This document shows, one piece after another, positions 1-5,111 of a stretch of 8,414 nt of DNA. Source of the stretch: Thermoplasmata archaeon (GTDB taxonomy: Archaea; Thermoplasmatota; Thermoplasmata; Thermoplasmatales; Thermoplasmataceae); contig JAJZAR010000056.1 of assembly GCA_021799315.1 (NCBI GenBank), forward strand, positions 1 through 8,414, in the 5' to 3' direction. The position numbers were made by a program, and so were the translations under genes. The first letter of the stretch is position 1. Each line of letters starts with the position of its first letter. Below the pieces are notes generated by a model. The model did not search any database, had not been told where the DNA came from, and saw only the letters and a list, made by a program, of their open reading frames with translations.

Positions 1-93
1 ATAAATGCATTCAACACCATGGACAACCTGAAAATTCTGAACCCTGGAGAATCATGGGACTTTGGGTACAATGTTGAAATACGGATGAAATAA
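1..93 (+). CDS. C-terminal end of an unidentified protein (5' end outside window)
   Basis: The first frame is open from base 1 to a TAA at 91-93, followed directly by an in-frame TGA (94-96), so translation ends with a tandem stop. The 30 visible residues end in a polar, beta-strand-like tail containing NLKILNPGESWDFGYNVEI. A 'L-x-PGE' turn followed by an alternating hydrophobic strand is common at the ends of beta-sandwich enzymes such as aldose 1-epimerases, and of Ig-like domains. That resemblance is only suggestive and no function is assigned. The gene converges with the minus-strand gene ending at 140, leaving 46 bases between stops and no obvious hairpin or T-tract. Reality as coding sequence is likely because of the composition and tandem stop; identity is unknown. 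Confidence 0.55.
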   Translation: MNAFNTMDNLKILNPGESWDFGYNVEIRMK

Positions 94-139
94 TGATTTC
101 CAGAATATATTGACAGCGTTTACCATATTATCCATAATG

Positions 140-640
140 TCATGAACGCCAGTGCTTGAACATAATGCCAATAGCCTGACCAAAAATTATCCCTGCAAGT
201 AGGGTAAAAGTTATGGTGATAATTGGGTCAACAAGGGGAGGAAAAGTTGGCTGATAGAGATAGGCATACCATTTTACAAGAAAGAGGAGAGACCATGCAA
301 AAGCTACAGACGCCGATGATTGATAAGATTCATTCCCGTATTTTCTGTTAAATGTGGTAAGGTCACCAATGATAAAACCAACGATGACCCCAAAAACATA
401 AACTCCTATTGAGAATTCGAATTGGTGAAGTGTCAGGGTTATGGATGAATATAGAGTCAATAGAAGATAGATTAAAGGATATACGATTATGAGTCTGGAG
501 TAGGGCCTTCCAAGTTTTGTTCTTATAACCCTGAACGCAATGAGTCCAAGAGTAAAGATGAGGAAGATATAAAACTGAATTTTGAACGCTCGGATTATAT
601 TTAATATTGAGGCCATGCCGATTGTAAGTTCCCCTATCAT
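140..640 (-). CDS. Five-helix integral membrane protein of unknown function
   Basis: This is a 166-residue, very hydrophobic protein with about five predicted membrane segments (roughly residues 22-37, 49-69, 76-93, 109-127 and 137-160). Between segments 1 and 2 is a basic loop, RVIRTKLGRPYSR. Segment 3 is glycine-rich (GVYVFGVIVGFIIG), and segment 4 ends in LFLVKW. This arrangement faintly resembles the CcdC/DUF1453 family of small membrane proteins, but the match is by eye and weak, so no function is claimed. The start at 640 is preceded by AGGTAAAAGA, a short Shine-Dalgarno-like AGGT at about 6 bases, which favours it over the internal Met at residue 9. Two TATA-like boxes lie upstream (676-687 and 741-750). 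A 24-codon open frame ends 4 bases before the start and may act as a leader peptide. The gene converges with the partial gene at the left edge. Confidence 0.75.
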   Translation of the reverse strand: MIGELTIGMASILNIIRAFKIQFYIFLIFTLGLIAFRVIRTKLGRPYSRLIIVYPLIYLLLTLYSSITLTLHQFEFSIGVYVFGVIVGFIIGDLTTFNRKYGNESYQSSASVAFAWSLLFLVKWYAYLYQPTFPPLVDPIITITFTLLAGIIFGQAIGIMFKHWRS

Positions 641-644
641 TCTT

Positions 645-719
645 TTACCTGTTTCTATGCCTGATACATACAGAGATTAAATAATATTCTGTGACTGCTG
701 CTACCTCACCGTAATTCAT
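645..719 (-). CDS. Possible 24-residue leader peptide upstream of the five-helix protein
   Basis: On the minus strand an ATG at 719-717 opens 24 codons (beginning MNYGEVAAVTEYY, ending IRHRNR) and stops with TAA at 647-645, four bases before the ATG of the membrane protein gene at 640. A strong A/T box (741-750) is centred about 25 bases before this ATG, which is the distance expected for a leaderless archaeal transcript beginning exactly at the ATG. If that promoter is real, the short frame would be translated first and its termination would be coupled to the downstream start. The peptide has no recognisable domain. Alternatively the box at 676-687 is the true promoter and this frame is chance; 24 codons alone prove nothing. 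Confidence 0.35.
   Translation of the reverse strand: MNYGEVAAVTEYYLISVCIRHRNR
676..687 (-). promoter_or_regulatory. TATA-like box, proximal candidate promoter of the five-helix protein gene
   Basis: Read on the minus strand this is ATATTATTTAAT. Its centre is about 41 bases before the ATG at 640. An archaeal start site about 26 bases downstream would fall near 655, giving a leader of about 15 bases that still contains the AGGT ribosome-binding-site-like sequence. It competes with the box at 741-750. Confidence 0.35.
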
Positions 720-740
720 TGTGAAAAGACAATAGCACAA

Positions 741-750
741 TTTAAATTTA
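741..750 (-). promoter_or_regulatory. TATA-like box, distal candidate promoter (leaderless for the 24-codon frame)
   Basis: The sequence TAAATTTAAA on the minus strand sits in a longer A/T run and is centred about 25 bases before the ATG at 719, the standard spacing for archaeal TBP sites of leaderless genes. The core is self-complementary, so direction comes only from the context. Confidence 0.4.
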
Positions 751-789
751 ATATGGCAAGTATCTCTTGACCTTACAGATGATATTGAT

Positions 790-918
790 TTATCCGCGTA
801 TATATCGATAGAACCACAAATACAGGAAAATACTGGAAGGAATTTCGTAACAGATCATTGACTTTCTTTTGAAATTAATAGAAATATCCATAAACAGCTC
901 GCCCTTTCCTACTTCCAT
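790..918 (-). CDS. Possible small protein (42 residues) or relic of a larger gene
   Basis: An ATG at 918-916 opens 42 codons to a TAA at 792-790. The frame stays open further upstream to 978, where it is closed by a TGA, giving 63 codons in all; within that extension a GTG at 924-922 is another possible start. The translation has a protein-like balance of charge and hydrophobicity: a basic, polar first half (MEVGKGELFMDISINFKRKS) and an aromatic-rich hydrophobic tail (IFLYLWFYRYIRG). An A/T stretch (TTAAAATT) lies about 21 bases before the ATG, a weak TATA candidate. I do not recognise a family. CGA and CGC arginine codons in the tail are unlike the AGA/AGG habit of the large genes, which argues for a decaying gene or chance. 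It would be on the same strand as, and upstream of, the five-helix protein gene. Confidence 0.28.
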   Translation of the reverse strand: MEVGKGELFMDISINFKRKSMICYEIPSSIFLYLWFYRYIRG

Positions 919-1112
919 TTTCACTCGATTATCAATTTTAAGACTATTCCAATAGCCTTTCTGTCTTGGATCCTTCAGTCATTCCTTACTGCCTAAAATC
1001 ATAAGAGCGTTAACAAAATGGTTAAGCTCATATCAAGAACGTTATGAAAATTCTGACAAGAGACAAAGCATGCCGGTCTTTTCACTAAGGTGTTGTAAGA
1101 TTTGGCAGCAAC

Positions 1113-1121
1113 TAATTAATA
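1113..1121 (+). promoter_or_regulatory. TATA box of the 66-residue membrane protein gene
   Basis: TAATTAATA is centred 25 bases before the ATG at 1142, and no Shine-Dalgarno-like sequence precedes that ATG, so the transcript is probably leaderless. Confidence 0.55.
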
Positions 1122-1139
1122 TTCTGTTGCGATTCTGTT
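1121..1139 (+). repeat. Two copies of ATTCTGTT, 11 bases apart, in the 66-residue gene's promoter
   Basis: ATTCTGTT occurs at 1121-1128 and again at 1132-1139, one DNA helical turn apart, exactly between the TATA box and the start codon. This is where an archaeal repressor would block the preinitiation complex, so an operator is possible. An 8-base repeat at this spacing can also arise by chance. Confidence 0.35.
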
Positions 1140-1141
1140 AG

Positions 1142-1342
1142 ATGGATTTGAAGAAATTGTTCCTTGGCGCCCTAATTGGAACGATCATAGGAGGTGTAAT
1201 TGGATTGGTTTTAGCACTCATGGTTTCAGGGGATAATTACCGGGTTATGTTTCTCATGACGTTTACAGAAGTTGGATTGATAGTTGGACTATTATGGTCT
1301 GCCAAGTCTCTCGACAGTAAACATCCTGAATTTGAACAGTGA
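1142..1342 (+). CDS. Small two-helix membrane protein with a glycine zipper
   Basis: The 66-residue product has two membrane helices (about residues 5-28 and 35-55) joined by a short polar loop (SGDNYR) and a charged C-terminal tail (KSLDSKHPEFEQ). The first helix carries glycines at positions 9, 13, 17 and 21, a GxxxG repeat on one helix face typical of glycine-zipper helices that pack tightly or oligomerise. By the positive-inside rule both ends (KK at 4-5, K55 and K60) would face the cytoplasm. The ATG at 1142 follows a TATA box at the correct leaderless distance, supporting both the gene and this start. No named family is recognised; the gene stands alone, with gaps of about 500 and 300 bases on either side. 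Confidence 0.65.
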   Translation: MDLKKLFLGALIGTIIGGVIGLVLALMVSGDNYRVMFLMTFTEVGLIVGLLWSAKSLDSKHPEFEQ

Positions 1343-1639
1343 AGCTTTTAACAATACATACTAGATTGTGAAATAAGAGTACCTTAGTTTAAGTGATGCT
1401 CTTTATCTGGATTTGCCTATCCTGTAAGACATATGCCTTATCACACAGAAGATAGAAATATGCTTCAGGAAAAATTGTGCGAGATCGTATATTTCTTTCT
1501 ACAAAGGTAAAAATCTGTATCGGAACGGGCCTCTTAACCTGATCATTCTTGAGATATTTTGAAAGTATTAAAAGTGTGGATAAGCTACTTCATACGCAAA
1601 TAAGACTTGAAGTGCCGCATATAGTGAGTGAATGTGCCC
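1343..1639. other. Intergenic region, nothing convincing
   Basis: This gap of about 300 bases separates the end of the 66-residue gene from the end of the convergent dehydrogenase gene. A minus-strand frame is open from 1589 to a TAA at 1391-1389 (66 codons) but has no ATG, GTG or TTG; it could be a gene relic or chance. No stable hairpin followed by a T-tract, and no RNA gene, was seen. Confidence 0.4.
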
Positions 1640-3106
1640 TTAGAACCCAGGCACACTGCTCAGCTTTAGCTTTTCTCTGGAATAGTCAACATAAAGGTTT
1701 TTCAGTTTGAGATAATCTTCTATTCCATATTTGCTTCCCTCACCTGCCTGCCCAGTAAGCCTGAATCCTGTGTGGTACCCTTGCGATGATTCTGGGCCCG
1801 GCATATTAACATAGAGTTCACCGAATCGAACAGCTTCTGCAGCCTGGAATATTCTCTTATTATCCTCTGTAAACAGGTAGGATGCTAATCCAAATCTGGA
1901 ATCATTGGCCAGTTTTATGGTTTCATCCCAGTCATTTACGTTCTTAACTCCAATAACCGGCCCAAATATCTCATCCTGAAATACTGATGACTTCTGATCT
2001 GCATCGCCAATGAGAGTAGGCGAGTAGAAGAAACCTTTTGAAAACTTCCCGGAAAGCTTTGGCACATTTCCGCCGGCTATAATCTCCATACCATTTTCCT
2101 TCGCTGCATTTACGACCTGCTCCATATTTTTCACGGCTGAACTGTTGATGAGTGGCCCCATCTGAGCACTTTCCGGATCTCCAACTCTGAAATTCTTCGT
2201 GATAGTCGTGAATTTTTCCATAAATTTCTTGGCTATATCTTCGTGAAGGTAAACTCTCTCTGCTGCTATGCATGATTGCCCTGCATTCCAGAATTTAGCC
2301 CATACCAGTGTTGTCAGTGCTTTCTCAATATCAGCGTCATTCCACACTATAAAAGGAGCTTTGCCTCCCAGTTCCAGAATGAGTTTCGACATATTTGCCG
2401 AAGCCTTTTCCATGATCCTTTGACCAACTTCGGTTGACCCTGTCATTGTGATGAGTGAGACCTTTTTATGAGCAACCATGTAATCTCCGATTTCAGAACC
2501 TTTTCCAGTGAGCATATTAAGAACTCCATCTGGAACTCCGGCCTGTTGGAATTTCTTCACAAGCCATTCAGCAATAACAGGCGTGTCACTACTTGGCTTC
2601 ATTACAACCGAATTTCCGGTCATCAACGCTGGAGCCAGTTTTCTTGCAACCATTGCGGCTGGAAAATTCCATGGAGTGAGGGCGAGGACAACGCCATGAG
2701 GTACCTTATATTGGAATATTTTCCTCATGCTTGTGTCTCCCTCAACAACATCACCTGTCAGTTTTCTTTCAAAATTGCTGTAATAGTATATCTGGTCAAG
2801 AACTCCATCAGTTTCGTCAATGGCCTGTGGACGAATCTTCCCACATTCTTTTACCAACAGGTCTTCAAGTTCCTTCCTTGAAGCCTGTATGAGGTCTCCT
2901 GCCCTTCTGATAATCCTTCCCCTTTCCTTGGAACCAAGGTCATTCCATTTTTCAAATGTGGTGTATGCAGCATCCATGGCTCTATCCACATCATCCTTTG
3001 TGGATGCTGGGAAGGTGTCAAAAACTTCGCCCGTAGAGGGATTAATATCGTTAAGAGTTTTTCCATTCGATGATTCTACCCATTTTCCATCAATCAAATT
3101 TTTCAT
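1640..3106 (-). CDS. gadh: NADP-dependent D-glyceraldehyde dehydrogenase (aldehyde dehydrogenase superfamily)
   Basis: The 488-residue product is a complete aldehyde dehydrogenase. Visible landmarks are PWNFP at 145-149 (oxyanion-hole Asn147), MKPSSDTP starting at 169 (cofactor-binding Lys170), TGSTEVG at 222-228, ELGGK at 245-249 (general base Glu245), GQSC at 276-279 (catalytic Cys279), and DEIFGPV starting at 378 (Glu379). From memory it is closely similar over its whole length to the Thermoplasma acidophilum and Picrophilus torridus glyceraldehyde dehydrogenases, including the C-terminal block GYHTGFRLTGQAGEGSKYG (443-461). Those enzymes oxidise D-glyceraldehyde to D-glycerate with NADP+ in the cytoplasm, in the non-phosphorylative Entner-Doudoroff pathway; substrate here is inferred from that similarity, and a succinate-semialdehyde or other aldehyde specificity is not excluded. 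The ATG at 3106 is chosen because the product then begins with the usual KNLIDGKWV strand; a TATA-like box lies about 24 bases upstream. It is monocistronic and divergent from the zinc-ribbon gene. The symbol is the literature abbreviation. Confidence 0.93.
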   Translation of the reverse strand: MKNLIDGKWVESSNGKTLNDINPSTGEVFDTFPASTKDDVDRAMDAAYTTFEKWNDLGSKERGRIIRRAGDLIQASRKELEDLLVKECGKIRPQAIDETDGVLDQIYYYSNFERKLTGDVVEGDTSMRKIFQYKVPHGVVLALTPWNFPAAMVARKLAPALMTGNSVVMKPSSDTPVIAEWLVKKFQQAGVPDGVLNMLTGKGSEIGDYMVAHKKVSLITMTGSTEVGQRIMEKASANMSKLILELGGKAPFIVWNDADIEKALTTLVWAKFWNAGQSCIAAERVYLHEDIAKKFMEKFTTITKNFRVGDPESAQMGPLINSSAVKNMEQVVNAAKENGMEIIAGGNVPKLSGKFSKGFFYSPTLIGDADQKSSVFQDEIFGPVIGVKNVNDWDETIKLANDSRFGLASYLFTEDNKRIFQAAEAVRFGELYVNMPGPESSQGYHTGFRLTGQAGEGSKYGIEDYLKLKNLYVDYSREKLKLSSVPGF

Positions 3107-3125
3107 ACTTGGACATCCTATGAAT

Positions 3126-3134
3126 CTAATTTAG
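3126..3134 (-). promoter_or_regulatory. TATA-like box of the glyceraldehyde dehydrogenase gene
   Basis: CTAAATTAG on the minus strand is centred about 24 bases before the ATG at 3106, consistent with a leaderless or nearly leaderless transcript. A weak AGGATG lies 7 bases before the ATG but would be outside a leaderless message. Confidence 0.4.
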
Positions 3135-3158
3135 TATTTTGCATTTTTTTACATATTC

Positions 3159-3176
3159 CCTATTATACTTAATAGG
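3159..3176. promoter_or_regulatory. Perfect 18-base palindrome between the divergent dehydrogenase and zinc-ribbon genes
   Basis: CCTATTATACTTAATAGG consists of 7-base perfect inverted arms (CCTATTA / TAATAGG) around TACT. It overlaps the A/T-rich TATA region of the zinc-ribbon gene and lies about 53 bases from the dehydrogenase ATG. A dimeric transcription factor site is the natural reading: it would block the zinc-ribbon promoter and could activate or repress the dehydrogenase. The regulator is not identifiable from the window. Confidence 0.45.
3161..3174 (+). promoter_or_regulatory. TATA region of the zinc-ribbon gene
   Basis: The A/T-rich run TATTATACTTAATA lies 23 to 36 bases before the ATG at 3197. 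Depending on which part binds TBP, transcription would start at or a few bases before that ATG. It supports the ATG at 3197 over the in-frame TTG at 3182. Confidence 0.45.
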
Positions 3177-3196
3177 TTGAATTGCTTAACTGTAAT

Positions 3197-3400
3197 ATGA
3201 ATCATACAGTTTGCCCAATGTGCGGATCAGAGCATATATTTGCAGACTCTGGAATGATAACAGGAAAATATAAATGTGATGATTGCGGCTTTGTTTCTTC
3301 AGTAATATATCAATTTGATGACAAGGATTATGAACTGTTCAAGAGACAGCTGGAGCGGAGCAAGAAGAATGGCGAAACAGGGGATAGGATTCAGGCTTGA
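3197..3400 (+). CDS. Small zinc-ribbon protein
   Basis: The 67-residue product has two CxxC knuckles, CPMC at residues 6-9 and CDDC at 27-30, separated by 17 residues. This is the usual layout of a treble-clef or zinc-ribbon fold binding one zinc (family knowledge; metal not shown here). The remainder is a hydrophobic strand (FVSSVIYQF), then a charged helix (DKDYELFKRQLERSKKNGE) and a polar tail. Such small ribbons occur as isolated nucleic-acid- or protein-binding modules in archaea; no specific partner can be named. The frame reaches an upstream TTG at 3182, but the ATG is preferred because it matches the TATA spacing and puts the first knuckle near the N-terminus, as is usual. It is divergent from the dehydrogenase gene across an 18-base palindrome, and its last 10 bases overlap the 3' end of the 371-residue gene on the opposite strand. 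Confidence 0.72.
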   Translation: MNHTVCPMCGSEHIFADSGMITGKYKCDDCGFVSSVIYQFDDKDYELFKRQLERSKKNGETGDRIQA

Positions 3401-4506
3401 ACGCCTATGAGGTCCCCGATTTTTTTGCCAATATTCCCACAGAATTTCAGTTTTTCCTTGAGACTTGACATTGACAACTGATCTCCAGCTGCCTTATCAG
3501 GTAATGATTTCAAGACGTTTTTAATTTCATTTGCCAGAATTTCTGTGATCTTTACAGCCAGAGCTCTGTATGATGATGAGGATAAAATATCAACTCCATC
3601 CATTGATAAAGAGATCAACTTCGTTTTATTTGCCTCTAACTCCTTCAGGGTTCCATATATCATATCTAAAGGTCTCTGAATTTTATCTATTTCCACCATA
3701 TTGTTAAGGGCAGAATTTGCGGTTATATCGACACTTTTCTCCTCATTTTTATATTCTATAGAGAGAAACGAACCGTCACCGCCTCTTGACATGACGAATG
3801 TGAAGGTTGCTTCACTGTCAGGGTCTCCGAACACCACAAATAGATTGCCCTTATTCAAACTCGCTGAGACTAGAGTATACTTATCAACCTTCTCCAAATC
3901 TATCTGAGCATCCTTTCCGGCCCAATTAGTGGCTGAGTCTATGGGCAACCTGACATTCCTTTCCAGACTGGAGAATTTTAGCGACTCTTTTAAAAGATCA
4001 ACACTCGTTGATTTCAGAGAAAACTCATACTCTATTCCCCCATCAACCTTGTATCTGGCTGAAGAATCATAAATTCCGTCAGCCCATCTAGTTGATACAT
4101 TAGTATCAAGTGTTTTTAATAAGCCTGAAGAGAGAATGGCTTGAATATTCTTGATTGCATTTGTCTTGGCAGAATTGTATGTAACATCCAGGTCCTCAAT
4201 TTTTGATTTGAATTCTTCCTGCGTTTTTCCCTTGAACTTGTCCATAGTGAGTGTAACTAAACTCTTCATTTCGTTTGAAGCCTCTTCAAATTTAGAGATA
4301 TGATTGGAAGCCGAGAAATTATCAAGCTCCTTGAAGATCCTGCTCTTAAGTTCTTCCACACTATTTACATCTTTATTCAGAGACTCTGTGAGGGTTTTCT
4401 TTGTCTCCTCGATCTCTTCCATCTCATTTCTACTTATGACTGCATCAAGGAGACATCTGTAGAAATTCTTGAACAGAGCATCAGAACTTGGATCGTTTTC
4501 GCCCAT
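3391..4506 (-). CDS. Unrecognised 371-residue protein with helical ends and a beta-rich centre
   Basis: I do not recognise a family. Residues 1-135 are highly charged and helical, with coiled-coil-like heptads (EMEEIEETKKTLTESLNKD around 28-46, and 70-125). Residues 137-275 alternate polar and hydrophobic residues as in beta strands, with the segments RYKVDGGIEYEFSLK, YTLVSASL, NLFVVFGDP, ATFTFVMSRGGDGSFLSIEY. Residues 276-371 return to amphipathic helices, with a conspicuous serine run near 309-312. No signal peptide or membrane helix is seen, so it is probably cytoplasmic; only two cysteines are present (18 and 356). Composition is rich in Lys, Glu and Ser. The ATG at 4506 follows AAGGT, a weak ribosome-binding site, and an A/T box at 4535-4540. 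It diverges from the membrane protein/permease operon, which hints at related regulation or function, but that is inference. Its stop overlaps the zinc-ribbon gene by 10 bases. Confidence 0.8.
   Translation of the reverse strand: MGENDPSSDALFKNFYRCLLDAVISRNEMEEIEETKKTLTESLNKDVNSVEELKSRIFKELDNFSASNHISKFEEASNEMKSLVTLTMDKFKGKTQEEFKSKIEDLDVTYNSAKTNAIKNIQAILSSGLLKTLDTNVSTRWADGIYDSSARYKVDGGIEYEFSLKSTSVDLLKESLKFSSLERNVRLPIDSATNWAGKDAQIDLEKVDKYTLVSASLNKGNLFVVFGDPDSEATFTFVMSRGGDGSFLSIEYKNEEKSVDITANSALNNMVEIDKIQRPLDMIYGTLKELEANKTKLISLSMDGVDILSSSSYRALAVKITEILANEIKNVLKSLPDKAAGDQLSMSSLKEKLKFCGNIGKKIGDLIGVQA
3420..3426 (+). terminator. T-tract, candidate archaeal terminator of the zinc-ribbon gene
   Basis: Seven consecutive T residues lie 20 bases after the zinc-ribbon stop codon, just after GGTCCCCGA. 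Archaeal RNA polymerase can terminate at such oligo-T stretches without a strong hairpin. The tract lies inside the 3' coding end of the opposite gene (lysine codons), so it may only reflect coding. Confidence 0.25.
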
Positions 4507-4534
4507 GCTTACCTTATCCCATATTACTTCGTGG

Positions 4535-4540
4535 TTTTAA
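4535..4540 (-). promoter_or_regulatory. TATA-like box of the 371-residue protein gene
   Basis: TTAAAA on the minus strand is centred about 31 bases before the ATG at 4506, predicting a transcript start a few bases upstream of that ATG. It is weak in sequence but the only A/T box at a plausible distance. Confidence 0.35.
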
Positions 4541-4611
4541 GAGTTTATCCAAACCATTTTGAAACAAATGATGTTACCACTGTTTTTAGCCAATTATCAC
4601 TAGCTTAACTG

Positions 4612-4617
4612 TTATAA
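4612..4617 (+). promoter_or_regulatory. TATA box of the membrane protein/permease operon
   Basis: TTATAA is centred 26 bases before the ATG at 4641, within the palindromic octamer GTTATAAC. No Shine-Dalgarno sequence precedes the ATG, so a leaderless operon transcript is likely. An 11-base inverted repeat, TGCATCATGCA (4626-4636), lies between this box and the ATG and could be an operator or chance. Confidence 0.5.
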
Positions 4618-4640
4618 CCATGAAATGCATCATGCAATGA

Positions 4641-5111
4641 ATGGAAAGCAAGGACAAAGTTGACACTCTTTCACCAATTATCAACACTCTTGAACTTGAT
4701 ATAAAGGCTGTGATTCAATTGAGTGACCAGAAGACTGAAATCTCAAGGGCCGATGTCATGAGAAGATTGGAGAATTCCAACACTGATGAAGTGAGGGAAT
4801 TTTTAAAACTTGTAAAAGATTCTAACAAAGGTTCTGATCTGGGTATACTGTTCATCACAGCTGGTGAGTTCTTACTATCGGCATTCCTCCTTATTCTGGG
4901 TATTTTATTTGTTATACCTACTTTTGAAGGACGCGGCCTCACATCATATATGCTCAATTATTATGGCCATGTACTGAATACCCTGACTCAGGGAGGGGCT
5001 CTGATAAGTCTTGGCATTCTAGTTAATTTTATTGTTGCAATAGTTCTAATTCTCGCTGCATTATACTCCCTTAAAACTGCAAGAAATAATATGAGATTTC
5101 TTTTTCGGTGA
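4641..5111 (+). CDS. Two-helix membrane protein, first gene of the permease operon
   Basis: The 156-residue product has a soluble N-terminal region of about 65 residues, charged and mostly helical (e.g. EISRADVMRRLENSNTDEV, 33-51), then two membrane helices (about 67-93 and 118-144) joined by a polar loop of about 25 residues, and a short basic C-terminus (RNNMRFLFR). No family is recognised. The ATG lies 26 bases after a TATA box, supporting the start. The stop TGA (5109-5111) overlaps the GTG start of the permease gene, so the two are translationally coupled and probably needed in a fixed ratio. An accessory or regulatory subunit of the permease is a reasonable inference. The N-terminal region resembles a small helical, winged-helix-like or docking domain only in composition. 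Confidence 0.75.
   Translation: MESKDKVDTLSPIINTLELDIKAVIQLSDQKTEISRADVMRRLENSNTDEVREFLKLVKDSNKGSDLGILFITAGEFLLSAFLLILGILFVIPTFEGRGLTSYMLNYYGHVLNTLTQGGALISLGILVNFIVAIVLILAALYSLKTARNNMRFLFR

Larger units (their letters stand above)
648..1141. other. Long intergenic region without a recognised gene
   Basis: About 490 bases separate the minus-strand membrane protein gene from the plus-strand 66-residue gene. The contents I can support are two TATA-like boxes for the left gene, the possible 24-codon leader frame, a 42-codon minus-strand frame at 790-918, and a TATA box with a direct repeat just before 1142. No tRNA cloverleaf, tandem repeat array or insertion-sequence end is visible. A 61-codon open frame without a start codon (956-1138, plus) is probably chance or a relic. 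Confidence 0.5.

Noticed and set aside
956..1138. A 61-codon plus-strand open frame ending in TAG directly before the ATG of the 66-residue gene
   Set aside because: It has no ATG, GTG or TTG near its beginning, is unusually rich in Cys and Trp, and matches nothing I recognise. A transposase relic was considered but no insertion-sequence ends or motif support it.
1431..1508. A 25-codon plus-strand frame starting at the ATG in CATATGCC
   Set aside because: No TATA box or ribosome-binding site at a useful distance, and no recognisable content.
1389..1589. A 66-codon minus-strand open frame between the 66-residue gene and the dehydrogenase gene
   Set aside because: It contains no ATG, GTG or TTG codon to start translation. 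Its composition is protein-like, so a relic is possible, but an open frame of this length can occur by chance.
1971..2273. 100-codon minus-strand frame inside the dehydrogenase gene
   Set aside because: It is an alternate-frame shadow of a strongly conserved enzyme gene; its composition is rich in Arg, Ser and Cys and is not protein-like.
2468..3134. Three plus-strand frames (63-137 codons) antisense to the dehydrogenase gene
   Set aside because: All lie opposite conserved dehydrogenase codons, and I saw no promoter or family match for them.
3182..3196. TTG at 3182 as start of the zinc-ribbon gene
   Set aside because: The ATG at 3197 fits the TATA spacing; the TTG adds only five residues and lies too close to the TATA region to be in the transcript.
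4620..4640. A six-codon ATG frame ending in TGA directly before the ATG at 4641
   Set aside because: With the TATA box at 4612-4617 transcription should start near 4641, so this micro-frame would not be in the mRNA.
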